Source: Streptoalloteichus tenebrarius
Lineage (GTDB): Bacteria > Actinomycetota > Actinomycetes > Mycobacteriales > Pseudonocardiaceae
NCBI RefSeq assembly: GCF_024171885.1
Contig: NZ_JAMTCP010000051.1
Coordinates: forward strand, 1-44,016
DNA length: 44,016 bases
Reading direction: 5' to 3'
Both the position numbers and the translations under genes were made by a program. Shown one piece after another: positions 7,327 through 15,594 of the stretch; within the stretch, counting starts at the first letter, position 1; each line of letters begins with the position of its first letter. Below the pieces are notes generated by a model. It did no database searches. It was given only the letters and a program-made list of their open reading frames with translations, and was not told the origin of the DNA.

Positions 7327-7964
7327 TCGACGACTACGTCGACGCGCTCGCCGCGCGCCTGCGCGGCCCGGCGGCCCTGCGCCGCGACCTGCTCACCGAG
7401 GCCAGGGACAGCCTGCACGACGCGGCCGAGAGCTACCTCGACGCCGGCTTCGACCCCGAGGAGGCGCAGCGGCGCGCCGTCGAGGACTTCGGCCCGGTCG
7501 GCCGGATCGCCAGGGAGTACCAGGCCGAGCTGGCCGTGGCCCACGGCGTGCGGTTCGTCCGTTCCCTGCTGCTGCTCATCCCGCTCGTGCACGGCCTGTG
7601 GGAGCTGAACCGCCTGCTGTGGGTCGGCGAGGGGCAGCCGGACTGGTACCGCACCGTCGCCCAGGCCACCGACCTGACCTCGTGGGTGCTCGCCGGCTCC
7701 GCCGCGGTCATCCTGATCGCGTTCCGGTGGCTGGCCCGGCTCATCGGCGACACCCGGCTGGTCGGCCGGCTCACCGGCGCGTGGTCGGTCGGCGCGGTCG
7801 GGGTCTACGGCTTCAGCCTGCTCACCGTCGTGGTCGCCACGGCGGGTGTCGACCCGGGCCTGGTGCTGCTCTCCCCGCCGGTGCTGCTGGCGACCCTGGT
7901 GACCTTCGCCGTGGTCGCCCGCCTCGTCGTGCTCGCCCGTCGCTGCTTCGTGCTCGTCGCCTGA
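7308..7964 (+). CDS. HAAS/permease-prefix domain membrane protein
   Basis: The product has 218 residues. The N-terminal ~75 residues are a helical domain (IDDYVDALAARLRGPAALRRDLL through EEAQRRAVEDFGPVGRIAREYQ) of the type found before permeases and in PadR-linked HAAS proteins. Four membrane segments follow: FVRSLLLLIPLVHGLW, VLAGSAAVILIAFRW, a third around GAVGVYGFSLLTVVVATAG, and a fourth around LLATLVTFAVVARLVVLA. The GTG start has a GGGGAG upstream and overlaps padR by 19 bp. Likely a membrane sensor or effector controlled by PadR. No enzymatic motif is visible. Confidence 0.78.
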   Translation: MAGQSLIDDYVDALAARLRGPAALRRDLLTEARDSLHDAAESYLDAGFDPEEAQRRAVEDFGPVGRIAREYQAELAVAHGVRFVRSLLLLIPLVHGLWELNRLLWVGEGQPDWYRTVAQATDLTSWVLAGSAAVILIAFRWLARLIGDTRLVGRLTGAWSVGAVGVYGFSLLTVVVATAGVDPGLVLLSPPVLLATLVTFAVVARLVVLARRCFVLVA

Positions 7965-8003
7965 GCCCTCCGCCCGCGCGGAGGTGCTCGTCGGAAAGCC
8001 GCG

Positions 8004-8035
8004 CGCCCGGCCGCCGGACGACGGTCGGCCGGGCG
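8004..8035 (+). terminator. Terminator after the PadR/HAAS pair
   Basis: A 10-bp GC stem (8004-8013 with 8026-8035) with a 12-nt loop, 40 bp past the HAAS gene stop and just ahead of the promoter of the next operon. Confidence 0.6.
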
Positions 8036-8038
8036 TGC

Positions 8039-8050
8039 CACGATCTGGGC
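8039..8050 (+). promoter_or_regulatory. Leaderless promoter (CACGAT-N6-GTG)
   Basis: CACGAT at 8039-8044 is 6 bp before the GTG at 8051, the same box and spacing as before folP2. It would drive the three-gene DivIVA-like/SRPBCC/tag operon. Confidence 0.45.
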
Positions 8051-8380
8051 GTGACCACCGCGCTCATCTACCTCGTCGTCATGGTCGCCGTGGCGGCGGT
8101 GGTGTTCCTGATCGCCTCGGCCGTGTTCGGGCGGGGCGAGGAGCTGGCCCCGCTGCCCCCGGGCGCCTCGCCCACCCGACTCCCGCCCGCCGAGGTCACC
8201 GGCGACGACGTCAGGGCCCTCCGGTTCCAGCAGGCGGTGCGGGGCTACCGCATGTCCGAGGTCGACTGGGCGCTGGAGCGCCTGGCCGGCGAACTGGACC
8301 AGCTCCGGGGCCGCGTCGCCGAGCTGGAACGCGAGCTGGCCGACCGGACGCCGTCGGAATCGTCGGAACCGTCGGAATGA
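8051..8380 (+). CDS. Single-span DivIVA-domain protein
   Basis: This 109-residue protein has one N-terminal membrane helix (residues 5-26), a Pro-rich linker, then a DivIVA-type segment (VRALRFQQAVRGYRMSEVDW) and a coiled coil (ALERLAGELDQLRGRVAELERELA). DivIVA-type proteins recognise curved membranes at poles and septa, and this small membrane-anchored form is common in actinomycetes. It sits in the position of Rv1209 in the mycobacterial gene order, first in an operon with ATGA overlaps to the next two genes. The GTG start follows a CACGAT box. Confidence 0.82.
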   Translation: MTTALIYLVVMVAVAAVVFLIASAVFGRGEELAPLPPGASPTRLPPAEVTGDDVRALRFQQAVRGYRMSEVDWALERLAGELDQLRGRVAELERELADRTPSESSEPSE

Positions 8381-8844
8381 GCCCCGCCGGCCGCGCCCCC
8401 GCGATCCACCTGGAGCTGACGACGCCGGTCGCGGCGCCGCCCGAGGTGGTGTTCGCGGCCGCCACGGACTGGACCCGGCAGCGGGAGTGGATGCTCGGCA
8501 CCCAGGTCCACGTGGTGGCCGGCTCCGGCCACAGCGTGGGGTCCCGCCTGGTCGCCTTCACCGGCGCGGCCGACCTCGGCTTCCTGGACACCATGGAGAT
8601 CACGGTCTGGGACCCGCCGCGACGCTGCGAGGTCCGGCACCTCGGCCGCCTCCTGCGTGGCTTCGGGGTCTTCTCCGTCCGGCCCCACGGGCGCGGCGCG
8701 GTGTTCGTCTGGGAGGAGCACCTCCACGCGCCGCTCGGCCCGCTCGGCGTGGCCGGCTGGACGCTCCTCGGCCCCCTCGTCCGGTGGGGCCTGCGCCGCT
8801 CGTTGACCACCTTCGCCTCGTTCTGTCAGGAGTACCCACGATGA
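8377..8844 (+). CDS. SRPBCC (START-like) family protein
   Basis: The product is a 155-residue helix-grip protein: it starts with IHLELTTPVAAPPEVVFAAATDWTRQREWM, continues with beta strands, and ends in a long amphipathic helix (VRWGLRRSLTTFASFCQEY). Such proteins bind hydrophobic ligands. The ligand cannot be inferred. The ATG overlaps the previous stop (ATGA at 8377-8380) and its own stop overlaps the next start, so it is coupled on both sides to the DivIVA-like gene and to tag. Confidence 0.82.
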   Translation: MSPAGRAPAIHLELTTPVAAPPEVVFAAATDWTRQREWMLGTQVHVVAGSGHSVGSRLVAFTGAADLGFLDTMEITVWDPPRRCEVRHLGRLLRGFGVFSVRPHGRGAVFVWEEHLHAPLGPLGVAGWTLLGPLVRWGLRRSLTTFASFCQEYPR

Positions 8845-9449
8845 GCGGTCCGGCCCTCGGCGCCGACGGCCTCGCCCGCTGCCCCTGGGGCGCGTCCACC
8901 CCGGACTACGCCGTCTACCACGACACGGAGTGGGGCGTGCCGCTGCGCGGGGTCACGGCCCTGTTCGAGCGCATGTCACTGGAGGCGTTCCAGTCGGGGT
9001 TGTCGTGGCTGGTGATCCTGCGCAAGCGGGAGGGCTTCCGCCGCGCCTTCGCCGGCTTCGACCCCGAGACGGTCGCCGGGTTCGGCCAGGACGACGTGGC
9101 CCGCCTGCTCGGCGACACCGGGATCGTGCGCAACCGCGCCAAGATCGAGGCGACGATCAGGAACGCGCGGGCCGTGTGCGACCTCGCCGAGCCCCTGGAC
9201 GACCTGCTGTGGTCGTTCGCGCCGGACCACGAGGGCCGGCCGGCGCCGGAGTCGTTGAGCGACGTGCCGGCGACGACGGCGGAGTCCAAGGCGATGGCGA
9301 AGGAGCTGAAGCGGCGCGGCTTCGTCTTCGTCGGCCCGACCACCTGCTACGCGCTGATGCAGGCCACCGGCATGGTCAACGACCACCTCGCCGGCTGCTG
9401 GCGCCGCGCGGCGGTTCCGGTCGTGGACGTGTCCCGACCGGTCGCGTGA
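8841..9449 (+). CDS. tag: DNA-3-methyladenine glycosylase I
   Basis: This 202-residue glycosylase excises 3-methyladenine from alkylated DNA. Family hallmarks are RCPWG near the N-terminus (zinc Cys), YHDTEWGVPL (with the conserved Glu-Trp), a helix-hairpin region around MSLEAFQSGLSWLVILRKREGFRRAF, and the C-terminal FVGPTTCYALMQATGMVNDHLAGC (zinc His/Cys and ligand Asp). It is the equivalent of mycobacterial tagA and occupies the same place. Its ATG overlaps the stop of the SRPBCC gene. Confidence 0.93.
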   Translation: MSGPALGADGLARCPWGASTPDYAVYHDTEWGVPLRGVTALFERMSLEAFQSGLSWLVILRKREGFRRAFAGFDPETVAGFGQDDVARLLGDTGIVRNRAKIEATIRNARAVCDLAEPLDDLLWSFAPDHEGRPAPESLSDVPATTAESKAMAKELKRRGFVFVGPTTCYALMQATGMVNDHLAGCWRRAAVPVVDVSRPVA

Positions 9450-9483
9450 CACCGGGGAAGGACCTCTGAACGACGGCCTTTCC

Positions 9484-9972
9484 GTGGGCTGGCTGATCCC
9501 GCCTCCCGCTGGGCGAACGCTGGACGACGTCCGCGCCCTGTCGGAGAAGTGCCGGCACTGGAGTCCCGGTTGCTCATCGGATGGCAGTTGGAGATCGACA
9601 TCGACGTCATGGCGGCCGAGAGCCCGCTCGACCCCCTCACCCCTGACGTCGTGGTGTTCTCCGTGGACGGGCCGCTGACGACGAGGCCGATCAAGGGAGC
9701 GAACGTCCTGCTCGTGGTGGAGGTCGTCTCGAAGGGGGCCTGGCGGGAGGTCCGAGGGTCCAAGCCCATCGCGTACGCCGAGGCCGGAACCCGCACCTCT
9801 GGCGGGTCGAGAGTCCGGCGAGCGGGGCGCTCGGCGTCTGCGTGCACACCGTCGAATTCGACGAGAACCGTGGCGGGTGCGGGGCCACCGGGGAGCACCA
9901 GGACGGTCTCGTCACCGCGTCGCCGTTCACGGCGGACGCCGACCTGAATCGGCTGACCTTCCAGGGCTGGCA
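9484..9972 (+). pseudogene. Decayed Uma2-family (DUF820) endonuclease-like gene
   Basis: Three frames carry consecutive parts of a Uma2-type protein. The N-terminal PPPAGRTLDDVRALSEK is in the frame of 9484. The middle IDIDVMAAESPLDPLTPDVVVFSVDG ... VLLVVEVVSKGAWREVRGSKPIAYAEAG is in the frame of 9549. The end PHLWRVESPASGALGVCVHTVEFDE through ADLNRLTF is in the frame of 9842. The family's PDVVVF, VVEV and YAEAG-(I)PHxWRVE motifs are recognisable but need at least two frameshifts near 9545-9560 and 9790-9800. The region before PDVVVF is also shorter than usual. No intact start-to-stop frame restores it. Confidence 0.65.
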
Positions 9973-10358
9973 CCGCTCACCGCCCCCACAGGAGCGCCCA
10001 CCATTCCCGCCCTCGGGACAGCCCCCACCCGCCCTGGGGGGCGACCCCGCGTCCAGCCTACCGAGAGCGGACCCGCCCCCGCACCCCCAGAACCGTCGCC
10101 TGTGGACAACTCCGGAGAAATCCGCTCCCGTTCACCCGAACATCGGGTAACCGAGGACAACAGCCGATGGAGGTTGGGGATAACTCATTGCCCGAAAGTG
10201 TAGATCGCGACGCGCTTTCTGTTCACTGCCAAGGAAAGACGCGACACTGGAAAGCCCGGCCTCCGCCCGGGAGGAACCCGCGCCGCGAGCACGTCACGAG
10301 CACGCCGCGAGTTCGCTCCCGAGCGAGGACAGCCGAAACGCCGAGCCCCTCCCGTCGG
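9973..10358. other. Gap holding the inverted dispersed repeat
   Basis: No gene is seen. The left half contains the dispersed repeat (10019-10113). The remainder includes TGGGGATAA at 10175-10183, a one-mismatch DnaA-type box on the minus strand, and the 3' flank of the enoyl-CoA hydratase gene. Confidence 0.5.
10019..10113 (-). repeat. Dispersed intergenic repeat, copy B (inverted)
   Basis: Read on the minus strand, this copy has TTGTCCACA (10109-10101), then TAGGCTGGA (about 10060-10052) and the GC block ending in GGGCGGGTGGGGGCTGT (to about 10019). The GC block is almost identical to copy A. A second near-box TTATCCCCA lies further upstream at 10183-10175. Confidence 0.7.
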
Positions 10359-11150
10359 TCAGCGACCGGTGAACCGGGGCTTCCGCTTGGCCACGAACGC
10401 CTCCACCGCCTCGCGGTGGTCCGCCGTCGCGCCGGCCTCGGCCTGCGTGCGCGCCTCCACGGCGAGCGCCGCCTCGACCGCCGCGCCCGCCGCCGCCAGC
10501 ATGGCCTCCTTGATCTTCGCGTAGGCGGTGGTCGGCCCCGCCGCCATCCGCCCGGCGATCTCCTGGGCCACGGCCAGCGCCTCGCCGTCCGGCACGACCC
10601 GGTTGACCATGCCGATCCGCAGCGCCTCCTCGGCGCCCACCGGCTCGGCCAGCAACATCATCTCCATCGCCCTGCCGTGGCCGACCAGCCTCGGCAGCGT
10701 CCACGACGCGCCCGAGTCCGCCGCGAGCCCGACGTTGGCGAAGGCCATGAGGAACTTCGCCGACTCCGCCGCCACCCGCAGGTCACACGCGTACGCCAGC
10801 GACGCGCCCGCGCCCGCCGCCGTCCCGTTCACGGCCGCGATCATCGGCTTCGGCATGTGCAGCACCGCCGTGATCAGCGGGTTGTAGTGCTCCTCGACCG
10901 TGCGCAGCGGAGCCGGGTCACCCGAGGTGAGCAGCTCGACGTGCTCCTTGAGGTCCTGCCCCGCGCAGAACGCCCGCCCCGCGCCGGTGACGACCACCGC
11001 GCGCACCGCGTCGTCGGCCGCCGCCTCGCGCATCGCGCCCAGCAGCTCCTCCTTCAACGCCGTCGTCAGCGAGTTGTACGCCTCCGGCCGGTTCAGCGTG
11101 AAGGTGCGCACGCCCTCGGTGTCGTCGATCAGCAACACGGCTTCGGACAC
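10359..11150 (-). CDS. Enoyl-CoA hydratase/isomerase family protein, PaaG-like
   Basis: This 263-residue crotonase-fold protein has the oxyanion segments AGRAFCAGQDLKEH (about 55-68) and AAVNGTAAGAGASLAYACDLRVA (about 103-125). The active-site segment FANVGLAADSGASWTLPRLVG keeps the Asp of isomerase-type members such as PaaG (ring-1,2-epoxyphenylacetyl-CoA isomerase) instead of the second Glu of true hydratases. GTG start with GGGAGGACACCC upstream. It lies downstream of a PaaX-type repressor on the same strand, which supports a link to aromatic acyl-CoA breakdown, but no other paa gene is present. Confidence 0.85.
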   Translation of the reverse strand: MSEAVLLIDDTEGVRTFTLNRPEAYNSLTTALKEELLGAMREAAADDAVRAVVVTGAGRAFCAGQDLKEHVELLTSGDPAPLRTVEEHYNPLITAVLHMPKPMIAAVNGTAAGAGASLAYACDLRVAAESAKFLMAFANVGLAADSGASWTLPRLVGHGRAMEMMLLAEPVGAEEALRIGMVNRVVPDGEALAVAQEIAGRMAAGPTTAYAKIKEAMLAAAGAAVEAALAVEARTQAEAGATADHREAVEAFVAKRKPRFTGR

Positions 11151-11208
11151 GGGTGTCCTCCCTCTCCTCGGTGCGTCGGCGTCGGCGTCGGTTCGGCGAC
11201 ACCGCCGT

Positions 11209-11988
11209 TCACTGGCCGTCCAAGCAGGACTCGACGAAGCGGTTCGCGCCCGGCGCGAGCCGCCCCGTGTGGTGGTCGAAGAACCGCGCCGCCGCCCGTC
11301 CCGGCCAGTCCTCGGGCAGGAGCTGCGGCGGCAGCCCGGGATCGCGGAACAGGAACTTGCGCCACGCGTGCAACAACTGTTGCGAGGCGGCGAACGCCTC
11401 GGCCGCCGCTGAGGCGTCCACAGCGGACACCCGGGGCTCCCACTCGGCGACGAACGCCGCGTAGTCCCCGCCCAGCTCGGCCAGGTCCCACGCCCGCGCG
11501 GCCAGCTCGGTGTCGTCGCCGTCGTGCTCGCCGTGGAACGTGCGCGCGGCGACCTCCTCCGAGGTCAGCACGTCGGTCAGCTCGGGGGAGGGGCGGGGCG
11601 CGACCCAGGTGACGGGTCCCAGCTCTCCGTAACCGAGCAGGCGCAGCGAGGAGGTGAGCCGGTCGCGCGCGGGGCGGGGAGGAAGCTCCTCCAGCACCAC
11701 CACGTGCCATCGTCCGTCCCAAGTGGACGGACGCGTCCGGTAGATGCGCGCCGCGGCCTCGTCCAGCCGCGTCTCGGCCCGTGGCGTGAGCGCGTACCCG
11801 GGGCCGGCGGGCAGCCGCACCGGGCGCAGCCATCCCTGGCGCACCGTGCGGGAGACCGCCGTGCGCACGGCGGGCGCGGCGAAGCCGAGCGGTTCGAGCA
11901 GGCGCACGAGGGCGGCGATCGTCGCGGCGCCACCCCGCTCCCTGAGATGGCCGCCGTAGACGTCGAACAACGCTGAACGAGCCCGCAC
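11209..11988 (-). CDS. PaaX family transcriptional repressor
   Basis: The product is 259 residues from the GTG at 11988. The N-terminal winged helix (ARSALFDVYGGHLRERGGAATIAALVRLL ... VRTAVSRTVRQGWL) is typical of PaaX. The central part follows the PaaX/Cas2-like ferredoxin fold (WHVVVLEELPP), and the C-terminal helical part (LLHAWRKFLFRDPGLPPQLLPEDWPGRAAARFF) is the PaaX_C domain. PaaX proteins repress phenylacetate-type catabolism and are relieved by aryl-CoA. A longer frame to GTG 12075 adds 29 residues and follows AACGAT-N6-GTG, so that start is possible. I chose 11988 because family members begin near RSALFDVYG. The enoyl-CoA hydratase follows 58 bp downstream. Confidence 0.82.
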   Translation of the reverse strand: MRARSALFDVYGGHLRERGGAATIAALVRLLEPLGFAAPAVRTAVSRTVRQGWLRPVRLPAGPGYALTPRAETRLDEAAARIYRTRPSTWDGRWHVVVLEELPPRPARDRLTSSLRLLGYGELGPVTWVAPRPSPELTDVLTSEEVAARTFHGEHDGDDTELAARAWDLAELGGDYAAFVAEWEPRVSAVDASAAAEAFAASQQLLHAWRKFLFRDPGLPPQLLPEDWPGRAAARFFDHHTGRLAPGANRFVESCLDGQ

Positions 11989-12185
11989 GACGGCTGAGTT
12001 TGTCAGCCCGAAAGCCACTCGACCAGTGCGGTTGGCGAGTGTGTGACCAGCGCGGAATCCGGCTTCGCGCGACACGAAGTGATCGTTCGGTTTCGTCCGT
12101 GCGTACGAATGGGGGAGAATGGACCCCGCACCCGGCGCGCTGGGCGGTGTGTCGGGCGGGGAAGAGTTGACGGAGGGAGCACGCT

Positions 12186-12353
12186 ATGGCGGCCATGAAG
12201 CCCCGGACCGGCGACGGTCCCCTCGAGGTCACCAAGGAGGGTCGCGGGATTGTGATGCGCCTCCCGCTCGAGGGTGGTGGGCGCCTCGTCGTCGAGATGT
12301 CGGCGGAGGAGGCCAGCGAGCTGGGCGACGCCCTGAAGGCCGCTGCGGGCTGA
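12186..12353 (+). CDS. DUF3117 small conserved actinobacterial protein
   Basis: This 55-residue protein (MAAMKPRTGDGPLEVTKEG... to ...ELGDALKAAAG) matches the highly conserved DUF3117 family, equivalent to Rv1211 of M. tuberculosis. Its function is unknown. A GGAGGG site about 8 bp upstream sets the ATG at 12186. It stands alone, divergent from paaX, with a strong hairpin at 12463-12490. It lies between tag and glgA as in mycobacteria, although several unrelated genes have been inserted around it here. Confidence 0.88.
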   Translation: MAAMKPRTGDGPLEVTKEGRGIVMRLPLEGGGRLVVEMSAEEASELGDALKAAAG

Positions 12354-12462
12354 GGTAGCCGAACCGCCAACCGGCCGGCCCGGCCAGACAACGTCCGGCC
12401 CCGGCTTCCCCATCCAGACGCTCATCCCCGACGTCCGCCGCGGGATCGAGCCCCTCGGAGGC

Positions 12463-12490
12463 GCCCCACCGGTCTTCTGGCCGGTGGGGC
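12463..12490 (+). terminator. Terminator after the DUF3117 gene
   Basis: A perfect 10-bp stem (12463-12472 with 12481-12490) and an 8-nt loop, followed by CGGTTTCC. It lies in the roughly 300-bp gap before pepA, which holds no other feature I can support. Confidence 0.7.
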
Positions 12491-12652
12491 CGGTTTCCGC
12501 GGCGGCCGTTCGCGGGGGTGAGCGACTGGCACGGGGAGCCGGGGCCGGCACACATCGTCAGGCCCCTCGCCCGGCGGTCTCGGCTCCGTCGCGCGTCGTC
12601 GCGCCGGCCGGCCGCCCACGCGAGGGAGGATCACCTGTTAGGAGCGTCACAA

Positions 12653-14170
12653 GTGCCGTCACCGTTGCCCTCCGTTCCCACGCCGCTGGTCGATGTGCAG
12701 GTCACGACCGCGCCCCGGCGTGGCGTCCCGCTCGCCGTCGTGGCCTCACCGGCCGACGAGACCGGCTCGGCGCCGGTTCTCGGCCCCCACGCCGACCGGT
12801 TGGGACTCGACGCGGAGTGGCTGGAGCTGGTCGGCGCGACCGGCAGGGCCGGGCAGACCCACGCGGTGCCCGCGCCCGACGGCTCCCAGGGCTGGCTGGT
12901 GGGCGTCGGCTCCGGCGACGCCCGCGCGTGGCGCTCGGCCGGCGCCGCGCTGATGCGGGCCGTCGACGGCCAGGCCGCCAACGAGCAGCGCGAGGGCCGA
13001 CGCCCGGCGCGCGCCGTGCAGGTGGCCCTGCCGGAGAGCGCCGACACCGAGGCGGTCGCCGCGTTCGCGCTGGGAGCCATGCTCGGCAGCCACGCGTTCA
13101 AGGTGACCAACGAGCGCACCGCCCGCACGAAGGAGCTGCGCCTCGTCCCGCCCGCCGGCGCCGACGAGGCCGCCGTGGCCGAGGCCGTGCGCGAGGCGTC
13201 GATCCTGGCGAGGGCGACCGGACTGGCCAGGGACCTGGCCAACACCCCCTCCGACGTGAAGGACCCGGCCTGGCTGGCCGGCACCGCCGCCCGGCTGGCC
13301 GAGGCCGCGCCCGGCCTCACCGCCACCGTGCGCGACGAGGCGTGGCTCGCGGAGAACGGCTTCGGCGGCATCCTCGCCGTCGGCGGCGGCTCGGTCCGCC
13401 CGCCGCGCCTGCTGGAGCTGAGCCACCGCCCGCGCGGCAGCGCCAAGGCGCCGCACCTGGTGCTGGTCGGCAAGGGCATCACCTTCGACACCGGCGGCAT
13501 CTCGATCAAGCCCGCCGAGGGCATGCACCTCATGCGCACGGACATGTCGGGCGGCGCGGCGGTCATCGCCGCCCTGATCGCGATCGCCGAGCTGAACCTG
13601 CCGGTGCGGGTCACCGGGCTGGTGCCGTGCGCGGAGAACCACGTCTCCGGGTCGGCGTACCGCCCCGGCGACGTCGTGCGCCACTACGGTGGGACCACCA
13701 CCGAGGTGACCAACACCGATGCCGAGGGCCGCATGGTGATGGCCGACGCCCTCGCCTACGCGGTGCGTCAGCTCAAGCCGAGCCTGCTGGTCGACGTCGC
13801 CACCCTCACCGGCGCGATGAAGGTCGCGCTGGGCCTGCGCACCGGCGGCCTGTTCGCCACCGAGGACGAGCTGGCCGAGCGGATCAACGAGGCGGGTCGG
13901 CGCACCGGCGAGGCGTGGTGGCGGATGCCGCTGCTGGACGACCACGCGGCCGACGTGCGCAGCGACATCGCGGACGTCCGGCAGTGCCCGCCCGGCCCCG
14001 GCGGCATCACCGCCGCCCTGTTCCTGCGCGAGTTCACCGGCGGCCTGCCCTGGGCGCACCTGGACATCGCCGGCCCGGCGCGCGCCGACCGGGTCTATGA
14101 CGAGGTCAACCCGGGCGGCACCGGTTTCGCCGCCCGCACCCTCGTGGAGTTCGCCCGCTCCTACTGCTGA
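12653..14170 (+). CDS. pepA: Leucyl aminopeptidase (M17, cytosol aminopeptidase)
   Basis: The product is a 505-residue M17 aminopeptidase that removes N-terminal residues using two metal ions. The C-terminal catalytic domain has GKGITFDTGGISIKP (metal Lys and Asp, catalytic Lys), MRTDMSGGAAV (metal Asp) and the signature NTDAEGRMVMADAL (metal Asp and Glu, catalytic Arg). The N-terminal macrodomain-like region covers about residues 1-160. The GTG at 12653 follows TAGGAGC by about 8 bp. The frame is open further upstream without a ribosome site. It is terminated by a 15-bp hairpin and is convergent with the pentapeptide-repeat gene. Confidence 0.93.
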   Translation: MPSPLPSVPTPLVDVQVTTAPRRGVPLAVVASPADETGSAPVLGPHADRLGLDAEWLELVGATGRAGQTHAVPAPDGSQGWLVGVGSGDARAWRSAGAALMRAVDGQAANEQREGRRPARAVQVALPESADTEAVAAFALGAMLGSHAFKVTNERTARTKELRLVPPAGADEAAVAEAVREASILARATGLARDLANTPSDVKDPAWLAGTAARLAEAAPGLTATVRDEAWLAENGFGGILAVGGGSVRPPRLLELSHRPRGSAKAPHLVLVGKGITFDTGGISIKPAEGMHLMRTDMSGGAAVIAALIAIAELNLPVRVTGLVPCAENHVSGSAYRPGDVVRHYGGTTTEVTNTDAEGRMVMADALAYAVRQLKPSLLVDVATLTGAMKVALGLRTGGLFATEDELAERINEAGRRTGEAWWRMPLLDDHAADVRSDIADVRQCPPGPGGITAALFLREFTGGLPWAHLDIAGPARADRVYDEVNPGGTGFAARTLVEFARSYC

Positions 14171-14180
14171 CGACTCATTC

Positions 14181-14218
14181 CGACGGCGCGCCCCGATCAC
14201 CTTCGGGGCGCGCCGTCG
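14181..14218. terminator. Bidirectional terminator between pepA and the pentapeptide-repeat gene
   Basis: A perfect 15-bp stem (14181-14195 with 14204-14218) with an 8-nt loop, 10 bp past the pepA stop and 43 bp past the convergent gene's stop. Confidence 0.85.
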
Positions 14219-14260
14219 CTTCTGGCCCCTCAGCTCGTCGCTCGTTCTCCGCTCGCGAAC

Positions 14261-15541
14261 TCACTCACCGCTCTCCCTCTGTTCCTGTTCGCCCTTCGCT
14301 TCTTCCGCCTCTCGCGCGATGGCCGGTGTGTACGGTTCGCCTCCCAACGTCGCCTTCTCGAACGAAGGCGAGTTTTCGAACGCGGCGTCCTCGAAGTCGG
14401 GCCTGGTCACGAAGGTGGTTCCGACAAAACGAGTGTGCCCTTTGAAGATGGTGTCTTCGAAGTCGGCGACTTCGTTGAAGGTCGTGGTTATGAACGCGGT
14501 GTCGCCGTTGAAGGTGGCCGTATTGAAGATCGCCATTTCCCTGAAGGTTGCCCCCATGAAGATGGCGAATCTGGAAAACGTGGCACAGGGGAACAGGGTG
14601 AAGCCTTCGAAGACGGTTCCCGAGAACCGGGTTTCGCAGTCGAAGGTGGCCCCGACGAAACTGACATCGTCAGTGAAGGTCGTCCTCTCGAATGTCGCGT
14701 GGCCGGTGAAGATGGACCAGTCGAAATTGGCGAAAGGAATATGACACGCTCTCAGGTCGATCTCGATGAGCGTGGCTCTGGTGAGGTCGAGGGTGAGAAC
14801 CTCGGGCCAGAAGCTCTTGTTGGTGGGGATGCCGTCGCTGTCGTAGGTGGGGCGGAGGTGAGCGGCGAGAATACGCTGAGCGGCGAGACGGACGTCTCGT
14901 TCCAGTTCGGCTTCTCGACGACTCGGATTCTTGGGAGCCGTGTCACGGCCATGAGGTCGGGCTAATCTTTTTCGTTGGTTCTTGTTGGTGACCAGGGGAC
15001 GCTCGACGTTCGCGCTCCCTGTTCGGTCGCCTGTTTCTGGGGGAGGGGTGTAGGGCGTGCGGAGGTAGCCGCACAGGAGGTTGACAATGGTCTGTCGATG
15101 CTCGGGGTTGTTCTGGGCGAGTCGTTCCAGGGCGTAGAGGCCGGCTAATCGGACCACGTGTTTGTCGGAGCCGAGTTGTTCGGCGGCCTTGGTGTACAGC
15201 TCGGTGATCCGACGCTCGGTCGCGTCGTGTTCGGTGATCTGACTGGTGCGTTCGGACAGGCGGTGGGCCTGTTCGGTGGACCACTGCCGACGGCTGGCCA
15301 GCACCAGGGCCACGACACCGCCGGTGCCCGCGCCGACGCTCAGCGCGGTCTTCACGAGGTCGGTGCGTTCGCCGACTGATGCTGGGTCGAGCGCCCACAC
15401 CAACACCACGATGGTGAGTCCGGTGATCAGCAGGACCGGCAGGACCACCACACTGGCCAGCCACCACAGCGACTCCGGTCGTGCCCGCCACCGGCGTTTT
15501 CCTTGCCGCTTCGGCTCTTCCGTCTCTTCCACGCCCGACAT
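14261..15541 (-). CDS. Membrane-anchored pentapeptide-repeat protein
   Basis: This 426-residue protein has two N-terminal membrane helices (around LASVVVLPVLLITGLTIVVLVW and VGAGTGGVVALVLASRR). A helical region (RITELYTKAAEQLGSDKHVVRLAGLYALERLAQNNPEHRQTIVNLLCGYLR) common to actinobacterial pentapeptide proteins follows. Residues ~245-405 carry about 25 repeats with Phe at nearly every central position (ATFERTTFTDDVSFVGATF type), which should form a right-handed quadrilateral beta helix. The role is unknown. The base composition of the repeat part is less GC-rich than its neighbours. The ATG directly abuts a long hairpin and has no Shine-Dalgarno sequence. Confidence 0.85.
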   Translation of the reverse strand: MSGVEETEEPKRQGKRRWRARPESLWWLASVVVLPVLLITGLTIVVLVWALDPASVGERTDLVKTALSVGAGTGGVVALVLASRRQWSTEQAHRLSERTSQITEHDATERRITELYTKAAEQLGSDKHVVRLAGLYALERLAQNNPEHRQTIVNLLCGYLRTPYTPPPETGDRTGSANVERPLVTNKNQRKRLARPHGRDTAPKNPSRREAELERDVRLAAQRILAAHLRPTYDSDGIPTNKSFWPEVLTLDLTRATLIEIDLRACHIPFANFDWSIFTGHATFERTTFTDDVSFVGATFDCETRFSGTVFEGFTLFPCATFSRFAIFMGATFREMAIFNTATFNGDTAFITTTFNEVADFEDTIFKGHTRFVGTTFVTRPDFEDAAFENSPSFEKATLGGEPYTPAIAREAEEAKGEQEQRESGE

Positions 15542-15583
15542 GATCGGCGGAACCGGGCCGCTCCAAGACCGGTTCCGCCGATC
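15542..15583 (-). terminator. Hairpin between phzF and the pentapeptide-repeat gene
   Basis: A perfect 15-bp stem (15542-15556 with 15569-15583) with a 12-nt loop, 12 bp after the phzF stop and touching the ATG of the next gene on the same strand. It reads as a terminator, but its position could also make it a translational control element. Confidence 0.7.
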
Positions 15584-15594
15584 CGACGGTCAGC

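Noticed and set aside
9842-10150. Frame continuing past the Uma2 remnant
   Set aside because: Only its first part is Uma2-like. The rest is the GC-rich dispersed repeat read as protein.
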